Shown piece after piece: positions 48,449-59,309 of a stretch of 64,000 nucleotides of DNA. The number at the start of each line of letters is the position of its first letter. Within the stretch, counting starts at the first letter, position 1. Source of the DNA: Variovorax sp. V93. Its GTDB lineage: Bacteria > Pseudomonadota > Gammaproteobacteria > Burkholderiales > Burkholderiaceae_C. The notes under the pieces are model-generated. The model saw nothing but the letters and a program-made list of their open reading frames with translations. It searched no databases and was not told where the DNA came from. The DNA lies in NCBI RefSeq assembly GCF_041154485.1, contig NZ_AP028669.1:2728001-2792000 (forward strand), read 5' to 3'. A program made the translations under genes and the position numbers.

Positions 48449-48460
48449 GAGCGCCCACGT

Positions 48461-49102
48461 TCAGCCTTCGCCGGCCGCCAGCACCGCGTAGCGCCGGATC
48501 AGCTGCGCGAGCGAATCGCAGTCGAGCTTGGCGAACAGGTTGGCGCGGTGCGTCTCGACCGTGCGCGGCGACAGCGCAAGCGTGCGCGCAATCTCCTTGT
48601 TGGTCAGGCCCTGCACGATGAAGGCAAGCACCTCGCGCTCGCGCTCCGACAGCTGCGCCACGCGCTCGCGCGCTGCGTTGTCGGCCTGCGAGCGTTCGCG
48701 CGAACGCACATGCTGGCGCACCGCCTGCTGCAGGGCTTCGAGCAGTTGCTCGTCGTCCACCGGTTTCTCCAGGAACTCGGCCGCGCCGGCCTTGAAGGCG
48801 CGGCGGCACATCTCGACCGTGCCGTGGCCCGTGAGCATGATCACCGGCTGGTCGACGCCCTGCGCCATGAGCCGGTCGAGCACCGTGAGGCCGCTGATGC
48901 CGGGCATGCGCACGTCGAGCACGATGGCGCCGACGCTCGCGCGGTCGAAGCCGTCGATGAAGGCCTGCGGATCGGCCCAGCCCTGCACCCGCAGGCCGAC
49001 CGTGCCGATCAAGAGCGACAGGCTGTCGCGCACCGCCTGGTCGTCGTCGATGAGATGGATCAGCGGCGATTGCGGCTGGTGGATGGCCGAGGTGTTGTTC
49101 AT
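48461..49102 (-). CDS. FixJ/NarL-family response regulator
   Basis: 213 residues. A receiver with Asp63 in GAIVLDVRMPG and Lys in FLEKPVD, then a LuxR-type helix-turn-helix near 150-200 (LSEREREVLAFIVQGLTNKEIA). ATG at 49102 overlaps the kinase stop (ATGA), making a two-component pair. The tandem dyads 9 bp after its stop codon, upstream of glcG, are likely its targets. Confidence 0.9.
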   Translation of the reverse strand: MNNTSAIHQPQSPLIHLIDDDQAVRDSLSLLIGTVGLRVQGWADPQAFIDGFDRASVGAIVLDVRMPGISGLTVLDRLMAQGVDQPVIMLTGHGTVEMCRRAFKAGAAEFLEKPVDDEQLLEALQQAVRQHVRSRERSQADNAARERVAQLSEREREVLAFIVQGLTNKEIARTLALSPRTVETHRANLFAKLDCDSLAQLIRRYAVLAAGEG

Positions 49103-50598
49103 GCCATGCGCTCCGTGGATGCTGCCACCAGCGGCAGCAGCAGCGTGAAGCGTGCGCCGCGCGGCGCCGCGTTGGCCGCGGACAGGCTGCCGCCCATGCC
49201 GCTCGCCAGCGTTTCGCTGAGGCTCAGGCCAAGGCCCAGGCCGCCTTCGCGAGTGCTGAAGAAGGGCTCGAAGAGGCGCGGCATGGCTTCGGGCGCGATG
49301 CCGCGTCCGTTGTCGGTCACGGTCAGCACGCCCTCCTGGCCGTTGCGACCGACAGAAACGGAAAGGCGGCGTTCGGACGCAGGCACCAAGTCGAGCGCCT
49401 GCAAGGCGTTCATCAGCAGGTTGTGCACGATCTGCTCGAGCGCCACCGCTTCGGCCTGCACGCGCACCGGCGCCTGCGCGGTGGCGTCGAACTGCGCCGC
49501 AACGCCGCGCTGCGCGAACTCGGGCGCCAGCAGGTGCATGGCGCTGCGTACCACCTCCTGCAGCACCAGTGGCTTCACGTCGCCGCCGGCTTCGGGGCGT
49601 TCGATGACGCGGCGCAGTCGCCCGACCACGCCGGCCGCGCGGCGCGCCTGCTCCACGGCTTGCCCCATGGCATTGCGCGCCGTGGCCAGGTCGGGCGGAT
49701 CGTCGTCGAGCAGCCGCCGTGCGGCCTGCGCATTGGCCAGCACGGCCGTGAGCGGCTGGTTCAGCTCGTGTGCCAGCCCCGCCGAAAGCTCGCCCAGGGC
49801 ATTGAGCCGCGCCACCTGGCCGAGCCGCAGCAGCTCCTCGGCCCGGCGGCGCGCGATGCGCTGGCGCTGCGCGGTCCACAGGCCGGCCAGCAGCAGCGCC
49901 GTCGCCACGCCCCAGCCGCCGATGCTGCGCCATGGCAGCTCGGCCCAGCCCACATGGCGCTCGGCCACGAGGTCGAAAGGCTGGCTCGGCGAGGCCAGGG
50001 GTTTGGTGAGGCCGAAGCGCCAGCCTCCCGCGTCCGCTTGCGCCGCCTGTCCCGGCTGCAGCACGAACTGCTGCGCGCCGCGCTGCAGGCTCACGCGCAC
50101 CGGGCTGTGCTTCGGGTCCATCGGCCAGTCGCGCCACGGCACCGAGCCGGCCAGGTCGATTTCGAGGGCGTAGCTGACGGGCGTCGCGCCCATCACGAGC
50201 TGGTAGCGGCCCTGTGCGAGGTCCAGCCCCGCCAGTTCGGCGCGGCGCTCGCTGCGCGAACGCGCTTCAGCCGCGGCCAGCGCACCGGCCTGCTTCTCGT
50301 CGCGCCAGGCCTCATCACGTTCGCGCCGCTGCACGCGCAGGATCGACGGATAGACCGATGGCAGGCGCTGCTCCGGGCGGTCCGCACCGTCGCCGGGTTC
50401 GAGCAGCGCGAGCGTGGCCAGCACCGCGTCGTACTGCACCACCTGCTGGCTCATGAGCCGGTGCGCGATGCGTGCGTCGGTCTCGAAATCCCGCTGCAAC
50501 TGCGCGAGCTCGGTGCGCGCGAGCCACGCCGCGCCCACGGCCGTGAGGGCCAGCCATGCCAGCCACCAGCCACCCTGCGTGCGCAACCACTGTTTCAT
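49099..50598 (-). CDS. Sensor histidine kinase with periplasmic sensor
   Basis: 499 residues. One membrane helix at about 10-30, a periplasmic region of about 190 residues with no recognised domain, a second helix near 232-250, HisKA with His277 in LAHELNQPL and HATPase with NGRGIAPE and GLGLGLSLS. This AHELNQPL type of kinase is the FixL/DctB-like group. It pairs with the following response regulator. Confidence 0.9.
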   Translation of the reverse strand: MKQWLRTQGGWWLAWLALTAVGAAWLARTELAQLQRDFETDARIAHRLMSQQVVQYDAVLATLALLEPGDGADRPEQRLPSVYPSILRVQRRERDEAWRDEKQAGALAAAEARSRSERRAELAGLDLAQGRYQLVMGATPVSYALEIDLAGSVPWRDWPMDPKHSPVRVSLQRGAQQFVLQPGQAAQADAGGWRFGLTKPLASPSQPFDLVAERHVGWAELPWRSIGGWGVATALLLAGLWTAQRQRIARRRAEELLRLGQVARLNALGELSAGLAHELNQPLTAVLANAQAARRLLDDDPPDLATARNAMGQAVEQARRAAGVVGRLRRVIERPEAGGDVKPLVLQEVVRSAMHLLAPEFAQRGVAAQFDATAQAPVRVQAEAVALEQIVHNLLMNALQALDLVPASERRLSVSVGRNGQEGVLTVTDNGRGIAPEAMPRLFEPFFSTREGGLGLGLSLSETLASGMGGSLSAANAAPRGARFTLLLPLVAASTERMA

Positions 50599-50659
50599 GG
50601 CGCGGATTGTGCCCGGCGCGGCGAGGCCGTCCGATGTTGGCCGAGAATGCGGCCCCAAC

Positions 50660-51739
50660 ATGGCTGATGAAGTGCAGGACTCCCTTTTCCCCGATCTTCC
50701 GCGCCCGCCCGAGGCGCCTTCCACGGTGCCGCCAGAGGCCGAGGTCGAGCCGCCTGTGAAGAAGAAGCCGCGCGGCGCCACGGTGGAACCGGCGCCCGCC
50801 GATCCGGCACTGGTCGAGCTGGCCGCGGCGCTCCCTTCCGGCCTGCGGCTCGGCACCTCTTCATGGAGCTATCCCGGCTGGGCCAAGCTCGTCTGGGATG
50901 GCGACTACGCCGAGGCGGTGTTGTCCAAGAACGGACTGTCCGCCCTCGCCCGGCACCCGCTTTTCCGCACGGTGAGCCTGGACCGCAACTTCTACCGCGC
51001 GCTCACCGCGAGCCAGTACGCGCGCTACGCGGCCATGGTGCCCGACGACTTCCGCTTCGTGGTGAAGGCGCCGAGCCTCGTGACCGACGCCACCGTGCGC
51101 GACGAGAGCGGCCGCGGCACGCAGGCCAACCCGGTGTTCCTGAACAGCGAGATCGCGATCCAGGAATTCGTGCAGCCGGCGCTCGAAGGCCTGGGCCACC
51201 GCATCGGCGCGCTGGTGTTCCAGCTGAGCCCGATTCCCGCGCAACTGCTGGCCGACCAGCCCGCGCTGCTCGCGCGCCTCGGCGAGATGCTCGAAGCCTT
51301 GCCCGGCCTGAAGCCGACGGCGCCCGATGCCGTGATCGCGGTCGAGGTGCGCGACCCGCAACTGCTCTGCCCTGCCTTTGCCGACATGCTGCGCAGCGTG
51401 GGCGCCACCTTCTGCATGGGCCTGCACGCCAAGATGCCGCCGATCGAAGACCAGCTGCCGATGCTGCGCGCGCTCTGGCCCGGACCGCTGGTGTGCCGCT
51501 GGAACCTGCACCGCCGCCACGGCCGCTTCGGCTATGAAGATGCGGAAAAGCTCTACGGCCCGTTCGACAGGATCGTCGATCCCGACCCCGAGACCCGCGA
51601 GGCGCTGGCCCGCGTGATCGCGGGCACCACCGGCGCGGGCCAGCTGGCCTACGTCACCGTGAGCAACAATGCCGAGGGCTGCGCACCGCTGACGATCGCC
51701 TCGCTCGCGCGAGACATCGCCGGCCTGTCCAAGCGCTAA
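50660..51739 (+). CDS. DUF72 domain protein
   Basis: 359 residues. The DUF72 fold (residues about 65-345) has RLGTSSWSYPGWAKLVW near 70, DRNFYRALT near 105, FRFVVKAP near 125 and the usual RWNLHRRHGRFGYEDAEKLYGP segment. The N-terminal 60 residues are Pro/Glu-rich and disordered. The family has a TIM-like barrel and no proven activity. ATG at 50660 is preceded by a short leader; the gene is divergent from the kinase with a 61-bp gap. It overlaps the RidA gene by 4 bp at the 3' end. Confidence 0.85.
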   Translation: MADEVQDSLFPDLPRPPEAPSTVPPEAEVEPPVKKKPRGATVEPAPADPALVELAAALPSGLRLGTSSWSYPGWAKLVWDGDYAEAVLSKNGLSALARHPLFRTVSLDRNFYRALTASQYARYAAMVPDDFRFVVKAPSLVTDATVRDESGRGTQANPVFLNSEIAIQEFVQPALEGLGHRIGALVFQLSPIPAQLLADQPALLARLGEMLEALPGLKPTAPDAVIAVEVRDPQLLCPAFADMLRSVGATFCMGLHAKMPPIEDQLPMLRALWPGPLVCRWNLHRRHGRFGYEDAEKLYGPFDRIVDPDPETREALARVIAGTTGAGQLAYVTVSNNAEGCAPLTIASLARDIAGLSKR

Positions 51740-52236
51740 CTGCTGCGGCCTGCATTGTCCTTGGCTGCCACCGTCATCTCCAGCTCCACGCTCGCATTCT
51801 TCGGCAGCGCATAGACGCCGACGGCCGTGCGCACATGCACGCCGGCCTCGCCGAACACACGGTGCAGCAGCTCGGACGCCGCATCGGCCACCTCGCTCTG
51901 CTGCGTGAAATCGGCCGTGCACTGCACGAAGACCCCGACGCGCAGCACCTTCTCGATGCCGTCGAGCGAGCCGAGTTCGCGCCGCAGCAGGGTCAGGCAG
52001 CGCAAGGCGCAGATCTGCGCGGCCTCGCGGGCCTTGCCGAGCGGCACCTGGTCGCCCACGCGGCCGGTGACGGCCACCGTGGTGCCCACGCGCGGCACCT
52101 GGCCGCTGGTGTAGAGCGTGCGGCCGTCGCGCACGACAGGGATGTAGTTGCCGCCGGCAACGAGCTCGCCCTCGAAGCTGTGGCCCAGCTCGGCGGCGAT
52201 GCGGTCGGCAATCTGGTCTCGGGTCTGCGATGTCAC
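51736..52236 (-). CDS. RidA/YjgF family protein
   Basis: 166 residues. The RidA fold has YTSGQVPRVG near residue 50, a central GKAREAAQICALRCLTLLRRELGSLDGIEKVLRVGVFV helix and strand, and a C-terminal RTAVGVYALPKNASVELEM. The Arg that acts on enamines (RTAVGV) is kept. Most RidA proteins are about 130 residues; this one has a longer N-terminus. GTG at 52236 with GGAAGC upstream is chosen; an ATG at 52320 would add 28 unlikely residues. Confidence 0.82.
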   Translation of the reverse strand: MTSQTRDQIADRIAAELGHSFEGELVAGGNYIPVVRDGRTLYTSGQVPRVGTTVAVTGRVGDQVPLGKAREAAQICALRCLTLLRRELGSLDGIEKVLRVGVFVQCTADFTQQSEVADAASELLHRVFGEAGVHVRTAVGVYALPKNASVELEMTVAAKDNAGRSS

Positions 52237-52338
52237 TTTTGGGCTTCCGTTCAGCGAAACCTCATTGTCGCCATCCGCTCTTCGACGAACAGATACAGAT
52301 CGCACAGGCGCGATGCACAACAGACGCTGTGTAAAGCG

Positions 52339-52953
52339 TCAGGCGGCCCGCTGCGAAGGCCACCGCCCCAGCACCTCGTGGATGCCTTCGCCGACGTGGC
52401 TTTCGATCAGCGAGAACGAGCCCGCCATCCACCGGACCGGCTCGATGGCATGCGGCTCGATCTTGCGCGGCGTGTAGGCCAGCGTCATGTGTGGCGTGAA
52501 GCCGCGCTCGGGCTTGAAACCCGCATCCGCCAGTGCCTCGCCCAGGCGCTGCCTGAACGCCGCAAGCGCCGAGGTGCCGCCGCCGCACAGCACAAAGGCC
52601 TTGCTCTGCTCGAAGCGCATGGCCTCGTCGAACATCACCTCGAACGACGGCGGCGCCACGGCGGCAGCCGCCTCCAGGGCCGCTTGCACCGTTTCGCGCG
52701 GCACCGCCAGAAAATGCCCGAGGTGATACAGCGTGACATGCAGGCGATGCGCCTCGGTCAGCTTGCCTTTCAGCGAATGCCGGTCCTTCAGGCGCGCCGC
52801 CAGCGCGGCAATCGACGCGGCATCTTCGGGGCGCGGAAAGATTGCGAAGAAGAGAGAGCGCGGCAGGCGCTCCTTGCGCGGCGCAGTGCTGCGCGCACGG
52901 CGGGGTGGCGGCGGCGCGGGATCGATGCCTGGGAGTAGCAGCTGTTCGGGCAT
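52339..52953 (-). CDS. thpR: RNA 2',3'-cyclic phosphodiesterase (2'-5' ligase family)
   Basis: 204 residues. The two HxT motifs are HVTLYHLG near residue 71 and HMTLAYTP near 155. It would open 2',3'-cyclic phosphates on RNA. The Pro/Arg-rich leader up to residue 30 is non-conserved. The RidA gene follows on the same strand after 102 bp. Confidence 0.87.
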   Translation of the reverse strand: MPEQLLLPGIDPAPPPPRRARSTAPRKERLPRSLFFAIFPRPEDAASIAALAARLKDRHSLKGKLTEAHRLHVTLYHLGHFLAVPRETVQAALEAAAAVAPPSFEVMFDEAMRFEQSKAFVLCGGGTSALAAFRQRLGEALADAGFKPERGFTPHMTLAYTPRKIEPHAIEPVRWMAGSFSLIESHVGEGIHEVLGRWPSQRAA

Positions 52954-53047
52954 GGCAGATGTCGGGTTCACCGGTGCATTCAAACACGGCCCGGCACCGT
53001 TGACCCGCAGCCGGAACTCGGCGCATGCTGCACGGCTCTGACCTGCC

Positions 53048-53680
53048 ATGAACGCCCCATCAGCACCCGGCCTTCCCCGGCGCACCGTCGCCGCAGCGCT
53101 CGTTGCCATGCCCGCGCTCTGGCTGGGCGCCCGCGCGCAGCCGGCGGCCAGCCGGCTCGCCACCCCTTCGCAGACCGAAGGCCCCTTTTATCCCGTGCGC
53201 CTGCCGCAGGATTCCGACGGCGATCTGCTGCGCAACGGCGCGCTGGACTACCGCGGCGGCCAGCCGGCCTGGGTCGACGGCACGGTGACCGATCTGGCCG
53301 GCAAGCCGCTGCGCGGCGCCCAGGTCGAGATCTGGCAGTGCGATCAGAACGGCCACTACCACCACCCCGGCGACGGCGACCGCGCCGATGCCGCCTTCCA
53401 GGGCTTCGGCCGCGTCACGGTCGGTGAAGACGGCAGCTACCGCTTCCGCACCATCCGCCCGGTGCCCTACAGCGGCCGCACGCCGCACATCCATGTCAAG
53501 GTGAAGCTCGGCACGCGCGAGCTGCTGACCACGCAGCTCTACGTGGCTGGCGACCCGGGCAATGCGCGCGACTTCATCTGGCGCAATCTTCCGCAGGCCG
53601 CGAGGGAGGCCGTCACAGTGCCTTTCGAGCGCGGGCCGGATGGGCTGCAGGCGCGCTTTCCAATTGCCGTTGCGGCCTGA
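53048..53680 (+). CDS. Intradiol ring-cleavage dioxygenase-like protein
   Basis: 210 residues with a twin-arginine or Sec-like N-terminus (RRTVAAALVAMPALWLGARA), so it may be exported. The dioxygenase domain has TEGPFYP, VEIWQCDQNGHYHHPGD and PVPYSGRTPHIHVKV; the two Tyr and two His that bind Fe(III) are visible. The usual substrates are catechols. The export signal is known for some members, such as the TAT-exported ones. Its 3' end overlaps the convergent PepSY gene by 68 bp. Confidence 0.85.
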   Translation: MNAPSAPGLPRRTVAAALVAMPALWLGARAQPAASRLATPSQTEGPFYPVRLPQDSDGDLLRNGALDYRGGQPAWVDGTVTDLAGKPLRGAQVEIWQCDQNGHYHHPGDGDRADAAFQGFGRVTVGEDGSYRFRTIRPVPYSGRTPHIHVKVKLGTRELLTTQLYVAGDPGNARDFIWRNLPQAAREAVTVPFERGPDGLQARFPIAVAA

Positions 53681-55190
53681 AGGCGCCCGCCGATGCTGTT
53701 GCTGCTGACGCCCGGCCTCGCCGCGAGGGAACCAGGGCGCGCCAGGCAATCACGCAAGACGTGGCGCACAGCCCGATTCCCAGCAGCGAGAAGCCCAGGA
53801 CCAGCGCATGCCGGAGCCACGGGCGCGCGAGAAGCGGCGCGAAGTCCAGGCTGTGCAGCCCATGGTAGAGAACGCGCTGCCATCGGCCTGAGGTGTCGCT
53901 GCGCAGGAGAATGCGCGCCGACGCGGGGTCTGCGAAGGCCGCCACGCCATCGGACCAGTCGGCGCGCCACACGGGCAGCGGACGGGTGTGGCGGGTGTTC
54001 GGGTCCGCAGGCTTGCGTGCGTAGTACAGATCGTCGTAGGAATCGATGCGGCGCAGCGCGGGAACGCCGGCCTCCGGACGCAGCGCGGCCAGCAAGGCCT
54101 GGACGGTGGCCGCAGGCAGCGCGGCAATGGCCCGCCCCGGATCGCGCGTCTCGGCACGTACCAGCAGCTGGCCTTCGGCGGATTGCAACCGATACCACGG
54201 CTGCCCCGCAACCTGCAGCAGCTCCAGCTCACGTGCCGCGAGGCCCTGCCGGCTGGCCTGCTTCAGCGCCTCGGCCGGATCGAGCCGCGCCTCGGCCGGC
54301 GCACCGGCCCAGCGCACGCGTTCGTCCGCCGTGGCCCCGCGCGCGGAAAACACGCCGAACGGATTCATCGACAACAGGCCTGAACAGATCCACGTGAGCG
54401 TGAAGATGCCTGCCGCCAGCCCGGCGATGTGGTGCCAGCGCAGCCAGAACTTGCGGTAGGGAATCCAGCGCGAACGGTTCAGGAAGAGCTGCCAGGTGCC
54501 CAGCACCACGCCGCTCAGCGCCAGCAGCGTCGCGGGAAGGGCGAGCCACACCACGACGTGGTGCCAGGCGGCGGGGAACTGCCGCAGCACGGTCGGATAG
54601 ATCCAGTGCGGCACGGCACCCAGCCAGTTCCAGAAGCGCTCGGCGCGGCGCGTGTCGCGCACGACCTCTGCGGCATCCGGCGAAACATAGAGCTCGAGCC
54701 CGTCCTCGCCAGCCAATGCGACCTTCACCAGCGGCCGATAGGGATCGAGGCCCTGCGGCACGGTCCATTGGTCGCGCTCCAGGCGCTCGGTGTGCTGCGC
54801 GCGGCGCCCGCTGAAGGCCTCGGCCGCGGCGGCCGCCTGTGAATCCGTGAGCGGCGGCCGCAAGGCACCACTGCGCGCGTCGAGCGTTTGCCAATGGGGC
54901 GCAGCAGCGCCCTGCTCTCCATGCGCCAGCAACCGCCAGACCGGATCCGCACCCGCCATGCCCAGGCGCGCCTCGCTGAAGCGAAGTCCGGCGCGCCGGG
55001 CCGCTTCCTCGGCGGTCAGGCAGCACCCTGGCGGCAGTTGCAGCGGCGGCACGGCCTGCAGGCGTTCCACGGGCGCGAGGCTCGGGAACGGCACGAAGTA
55101 CAGGACAACCCCGCTCGCAAACCACATGAGGAAGAACAACGCAAGCACGACGCCCAGCCACTTGTGCAGAAAGATGAGGGCCTTCTTCAT
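53613..55190 (-). CDS. PepSY-domain iron-uptake membrane protein
   Basis: 525 residues. The N-terminus MKKALIFLHKWLGVVLALFFLMWFASGVVLYF is a membrane helix with the HKWLG motif, followed by periplasmic PepSY regions and further helices near 190 and 240. Such proteins accompany TonB receptors and may reduce ferric or other metals. The C-terminal 40 residues are Ala/Pro/Arg-rich and lie over the 3' end of the dioxygenase gene. It follows the TonB receptor gene by 32 bp. Confidence 0.82.
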   Translation of the reverse strand: MKKALIFLHKWLGVVLALFFLMWFASGVVLYFVPFPSLAPVERLQAVPPLQLPPGCCLTAEEAARRAGLRFSEARLGMAGADPVWRLLAHGEQGAAAPHWQTLDARSGALRPPLTDSQAAAAAEAFSGRRAQHTERLERDQWTVPQGLDPYRPLVKVALAGEDGLELYVSPDAAEVVRDTRRAERFWNWLGAVPHWIYPTVLRQFPAAWHHVVVWLALPATLLALSGVVLGTWQLFLNRSRWIPYRKFWLRWHHIAGLAAGIFTLTWICSGLLSMNPFGVFSARGATADERVRWAGAPAEARLDPAEALKQASRQGLAARELELLQVAGQPWYRLQSAEGQLLVRAETRDPGRAIAALPAATVQALLAALRPEAGVPALRRIDSYDDLYYARKPADPNTRHTRPLPVWRADWSDGVAAFADPASARILLRSDTSGRWQRVLYHGLHSLDFAPLLARPWLRHALVLGFSLLGIGLCATSCVIAWRALVPSRRGRASAATASAGAFRPQRQLESAPAAHPARARKAL

Positions 55191-55222
55191 GGCGCAATTG
55201 CCAGCTGCACGGCATCGATCAT

Positions 55223-57381
55223 TCAGAAGCGCGCACGCGCCGTCAGCTGCACCGTGCGCGGCGCGCCCAGCAGCCAGCGCACGTTGCCGGTGCCCGAGAC
55301 CGCATAGTCGCGGTCCGTCAGGTTCTTGACGGCCAGACTGAAATCGAGGCTGCGCGAAAACTCGTAGGCCAGCGACACATCGAACACCGTGTAGGCCGGC
55401 AGGCGCGCCGTGTTGGCCGCGTTCGACTGCCGCGCGCCGACATAGCGTGCCCCGATGCCCAGCTGCCACTGGGGCAGGAAGCGATAGGCCGTCCACAGGT
55501 TGGCCGTGCGCTCGGGCACGCCGACCGGGATGTTGCCTGCGCGCGAGACGGCGCGGCCGGCGACCACTTCGTTGAACTCGTCATAGCGCGCACGCAGCAA
55601 CGCGGCATTGGCGTCGACGGTCCAGCCGGGCATCGGCTCGGCCGCCATGGCCAGCTCGATGCCGGTCGACGATTGGCGCCCGACCTGTTGGGTGATCCTG
55701 GGGTCGCTGGCATCGCGGGACAGCAGGTTGCGCTTTTCGATGCGGTAGAGGGCCAGCGTCCATTCGCCCTTGATGGCCGGCAGGCTGCCCTTGGCGCCCA
55801 CCTCGACCTGCCGGCCCTTGGTCAGGTCGAAGGCGTTGCCACCGTTCGGAAGCGACAGCGCACCGCTCAAGGGGTCGGTTCCCGTGCCGTACTGCCCATA
55901 GAAGGAAACCGCATCGCTGGGTGTCCAGACCGCACCAATGCGGCCCGTGACCGGACTGTATGTCTTCGACAGACGGGCGCCAGTGCGCAGATCGTTGTTG
56001 TCGAACCGCATGCGATCGCTGCGCAGGCCCGCCACGAGCTTCCAGCCGGGGGCGAGTTCCAGCGCATCCTCCGCGAAGAGCGCGGCCGTCTCCAGTGTGG
56101 AGCGGCGTCCCGGAAGCGTTGGCACCGGGCTGGTGAAATGGCCCGACGCAAAGAAGAACGGGTCGACCGTGCTCACGCCGCCGTAGGGCGAATTGTTGGT
56201 GTGCAGCAGGCTCGTGCGGTACCAGTCCAGGCCGGCGACGAAGCGGTTCTTCAAGCCGCCGAGCGTGCCGTCGAAGGTGGCATCGAAGCGGTTGCCCGTC
56301 TGCTCCTGGTCGTGCAGGATCTCGATGTAGTCGCCGCGGCCGACCCGCGTGCCGGCCCTGTTGAAGCTGTAGGCCTCCGTGTTGCGCCAATGGCGCGCGG
56401 ACGCCAGGTGGTAGAGCTCGTTGCGCAGCCGGATGCCGTCGCCGAGCTGGTATTCGGCCTTGGCACGCCACATGCGGTCGTCGTACTTGACGACCGAATC
56501 GTCCACGTTGAAGTTGGTGCGCCGCAGCCGGCTGTCGAGCGCGCCATCGAGAAGCGGCGTGCCGAAGTAGCGCGCATCGTCATTGCGGCCGCCATCGAAC
56601 GACAGCGTCAGCTTGAGCGCGCTACTCGGACGCGCCGCAAGCGCGAGCGCGTAGTTCTGCCGGTCGTAGTTCTCGAAGCGGCGAAAACCATCGCTCGCGC
56701 CCGCATCGACGTAGACGGAATAGGCCAGGCTGTCATTGATCGGCCCGCGCAGTCCGATGCCGCCCTGCCGCGTCCCGAAGGAGCCCAGGCTGAAGAAGGC
56801 TTCGCGCTCCGTGCGATCGAAGCGCGGCTGGTTGGTGATGTAGTTGACGGCCGCGCCGATGGCGCCGTCGCCAAAGAGCACCGAGGCCGGCCCCCTGAGC
56901 ACCTCGACCGACTCGAAGGGCCAGCTGGAGAACGGATAGGTCACGGTGCCGGACGCAACCACCAGCCGCGTGCCGTCGACCAGTTGGGCCACGGAGTTGT
57001 GCCCCGCAAAGCCCCGCGCCACCAGGCTGGTGCCGCCGTTGCCGGGCGCCGGCGCTTCGGTGACGCCCGGAAAGCGGATGGCGACATCCTGCGCGCGGGC
57101 CAGGTTGCGTTCGGCGATGTCGGCGCTGCCCAGGCTGCTGACACTGGCCGGCGTCTCGCGCGGCGCAAGGCCCAGGCGCGAGCCGGTCGCGTTCGGCAGG
57201 TCGAGGCCCAGGCTGCTGCCGGGAGCGGTTTCGCCGGCTGACACCTCTACGGCCGGCAAGGCGGCCTGGGCGCGGGATGCGACCGGGTGCATCGCCAGGC
57301 CGGCGATGCATGCCATGGCGCGTATCGCCCTGTGGCGGCGGATCGATGGGCACTCGATCGATGGGAACTTTGCGGATGGCT

Positions 57382-57385
<4 letters not shown>
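55223..57385 (-). CDS. TonB-dependent outer-membrane receptor
   Basis: 720 residues with signal peptide ending near SRAQAALP (residue about 40). The plug domain has [18 protein letters not shown] near 75 and [28 protein letters not shown] near 160, then a 22-strand barrel ending RARF, the C-terminal Phe for insertion. A siderophore or metal complex is the likely ligand. The neighbour CobW GTPase hints at zinc or other metals. ATG at 57385 overlaps cobW (ATGA). Confidence 0.9.
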
Positions 57386-58362
<977 letters not shown>

Positions 58363-58402
58363 GGATGGCTCTGAGTGAAGATTGATGGGGCGCTCGACGA
58401 AC

Positions 58403-59308
58403 TCAGCGCTTCGCGGAGAGCGCCGAGGCAATGGTTATGGCGTTGTGGGCGAACAGCTTCAGGTAGGTGTCTGCTTCGGTTCCCGGTGCCGACAGCGCAT
58501 CGGAATAAAGCCGGCCGCCGACGATGACCCCGCCCTCACGCGCAATGCGCTGGACCAGGCGCGGGTCGGAGATGTTCTCGACGAACACCGCGCGTACGTC
58601 CTCGCGCCGGATCTGGTCGATCAGCCGCGCGACCGAGGCGGCCGAGGCCTCGCTGTCGGTGTTCATGCCCTGCGGCGCAAGGAACTCGATGCCGTAGGCC
58701 GCGCCAAAATAGCCGAACGCATCGTGCGAGCTGATCACGCGGCGATGCTGGCGCGGCACCGTATCGAAACGTGCGCGAATCTCGCGGTCGAGCGCCTGGA
58801 GCCGCTCGATGTAGCTGGCGCAGCGCTGGCCGATCTCGGCTGCAAACGCCGGCCGTGCGCGCGCCATCGCATCGCGCAGGTTCGCCGCATAGCGCTGCGC
58901 GTTCGCAAGGTCCTGCCATGCATGCGGATCGGGCTCGCGGCCCATGCGGCGCACCGGCACGCCCTCGCTGGCCACGGCGACGGCACCGCGGTAGCCGGAT
59001 GAACGCACAAGCCGGTCCATCCAGCCTTCGAACGCCAGCCCGTTGACGACGACCAGCTCGGCATTGGCGAGGCGACGCGCATCGGCCGGGCTCGGCTGAA
59101 AGACGTGCGCGTCGGAGTCCGGACCGACCAGGGCCGCGACTTCGACCGCGCTGCCGCCGATCTCGCGCGCCATGTCGGCGAGGATCGAGAAGCTCGCGAC
59201 GACGCGCAGCGGACGCGGTGCGGTGGATTGCGCAAACACCGGCAGCGGCAGCGCGATGAGCGACGTGGCGAAGAAGCGGCGGCGCATGGGATTCGATGGA
59301 AAGTTCAT
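58403..59308 (-). CDS. Metal ABC transporter substrate-binding protein (ZnuA-like)
   Basis: 301 residues. A signal peptide ends at VFAQSTAP (about residue 28). The cluster A-I metal ligands are recognised in [20 protein letters not shown] and [10 protein letters not shown], with NTDSEASAA near the C-terminal region. The His-rich loop of typical ZnuA is absent, so Mn or Fe is possible. ATG at 59308 follows 1 nt after the permease stop. Confidence 0.87.
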   Translation of the reverse strand: MNFPSNPMRRRFFATSLIALPLPVFAQSTAPRPLRVVASFSILADMAREIGGSAVEVAALVGPDSDAHVFQPSPADARRLANAELVVVNGLAFEGWMDRLVRSSGYRGAVAVASEGVPVRRMGREPDPHAWQDLANAQRYAANLRDAMARARPAFAAEIGQRCASYIERLQALDREIRARFDTVPRQHRRVISSHDAFGYFGAAYGIEFLAPQGMNTDSEASAASVARLIDQIRREDVRAVFVENISDPRLVQRIAREGGVIVGGRLYSDALSAPGTEADTYLKLFAHNAITIASALSAKR

Positions 59309-59309
59309 G

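Noticed and set aside
52237..52320. ATG at 52320 as the RidA start
   Set aside because: It would add 28 Arg-rich residues not typical of the family, whereas GTG at 52236 has a ribosome site.
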